Positions 63,699-64,000 of a stretch of DNA of 64,000 bases are shown piece after piece. How positions within the stretch are numbered: position 1 is the first letter of the stretch; each line of letters opens with the position of its first letter. The notes under the pieces are model-generated. The model was not told the origin of the DNA, did not search any database, and saw only the letters and a program-made list of their open reading frames with translations. Source of the DNA: an uncultured Legionellales bacterium (GTDB taxonomy: Bacteria; Pseudomonadota; Gammaproteobacteria; UBA1113); contig CAMFJL010000003.1 in the NCBI GenBank assembly GCA_945957175.1, forward strand, positions 62,001-126,000, read 5' to 3'. Made by a program: the position numbers and the translations under genes.

Positions 63699-64000
63699 CT
63701 AGTCTACGTTATCTATGCTGATTTGTACATCAACACCCGCAGCTAAATCTAATTTCATCAATGCATCGACTGTTTTATCCGTTGGTTCAACGATATCAAG
63801 CAGGCGTTTGTGAACACGAATTTCATACTGATCTCGCGCATCTTTATTGACGTGCGGAGAAATCAATACCGTGTAACGTTCAATTTTTGTTGGTAAAGGA
63901 ATCGGACCACGTAATTGTGCCCCGGTCCGCTTCGCCGTAGCCACAATCTCACTCGCTGATTGATCTATCAAACGGTGATCAAATGACTTTAATCGGATTC
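63699..64000 (-). CDS. rpsJ: 30S ribosomal protein S10 (5' end outside window)
   Basis: The frame runs off the right edge as [20 protein letters not shown], continuing [40 protein letters not shown] and ending [12 protein letters not shown]. About seven N-terminal codons are missing. First gene of the S10 operon; also NusB partner in antitermination. Confidence 0.97.
   Translation of the reverse strand, partial: IRLKSFDHRLIDQSASEIVATAKRTGAQLRGPIPLPTKIERYTVLISPHVNKDARDQYEIRVHKRLLDIVEPTDKTVDALMKLDLAAGVDVQISIDNVD

Overview
The window reads as a chromosomal segment of a gammaproteobacterium with moderately AT-rich DNA. A placement near the Legionellales (Coxiellaceae/Legionella-like, host-associated) is an inference. 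It rests on gammaproteobacterial gene order (full S10-spc-alpha ribosomal run, waa core-LPS genes, 6S RNA, class Ia nrdAB), combined with eukaryote-like or repeat-rich proteins: a STAND ATPase with TPR and ankyrin repeats, a second ankyrin protein, and a 1319-residue coiled-coil protein. Several pseudogenes and mobile-element scars are also present. No rRNA is present to settle the taxonomy.

Layout. 1-3.9 kb: 3'-truncated STAND/NB-ARC-TPR-ankyrin gene with a tiny upstream ORF. 4-5.7 kb: decaying accessory DNA (BRO-N pseudogene, a four-fold palindrome, nudC pseudogene). 5.8-10.1 kb: PQ-loop membrane protein, an AT-rich unknown protein and a hybrid PAS/PAS/HisKA/REC/HPt sensor kinase. 10.4-11.5 kb: scar of an integrase island at tRNA-Glu. 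11.9-13.8 kb: divergent bioY and birA around a probable BirA operator. 13.9-17.2 kb: unknown protein, LysE exporter, and an ArsR repressor-oxidoreductase pair with twin operators. 17.4-19.5 kb: ankyrin protein, a tRNA-like hairpin, an ORF6N remnant and tRNA-Ala. 19.7-24.5 kb: thiN, dut and coaBC opposite adk, a thioredoxin, hemH and the 6S RNA gene. 24.9-34.7 kb: giant coiled-coil protein, then nrdA-nrdB-glpK behind DnaA and NrdR sites. 34.8-39.5 kb: ada, then a 3.2-kb element bounded by copies of the tRNA-Asn 3' end and carrying an OLD-family nuclease and a BRO/DinD-like regulator. 39.7-42.4 kb: LD-carboxypeptidase, VIT1-type membrane protein and an outer-membrane barrel. 42.4-49.7 kb: LPS inner-core cluster (carbamoyltransferase, two sugar/LPS kinases, a WaaG-WaaP-like fusion, WaaF, zf-CHCC protein). 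49.8-64 kb: rpsJ to rplQ, all on the minus strand and running off the right edge.

How the parts fit. The left 40 kb alternates short housekeeping blocks with three mobile-element footprints: tRNA-Glu/integrase pseudogene, the ORF6N remnant, and the tRNA-Asn element. Three BRO-family copies in different states of decay suggest repeated visits by related elements. The most system-like unit is the tRNA-Asn element. It has an OLD nuclease next to a BRO-type regulator, a near-identical palindrome at each end, putative integrase arm sites at both ends and no integrase. The LPS cluster resembles the Pseudomonas aeruginosa waa/wap inner-core locus, with a fusion of glycosyltransferase and kinase. Several regulatory circuits can be read directly from the DNA: BirA on bioY, an ArsR operator pair, NrdR plus DnaA boxes on nrdAB, and a 6S promoter overlapping the hemH stop codon.
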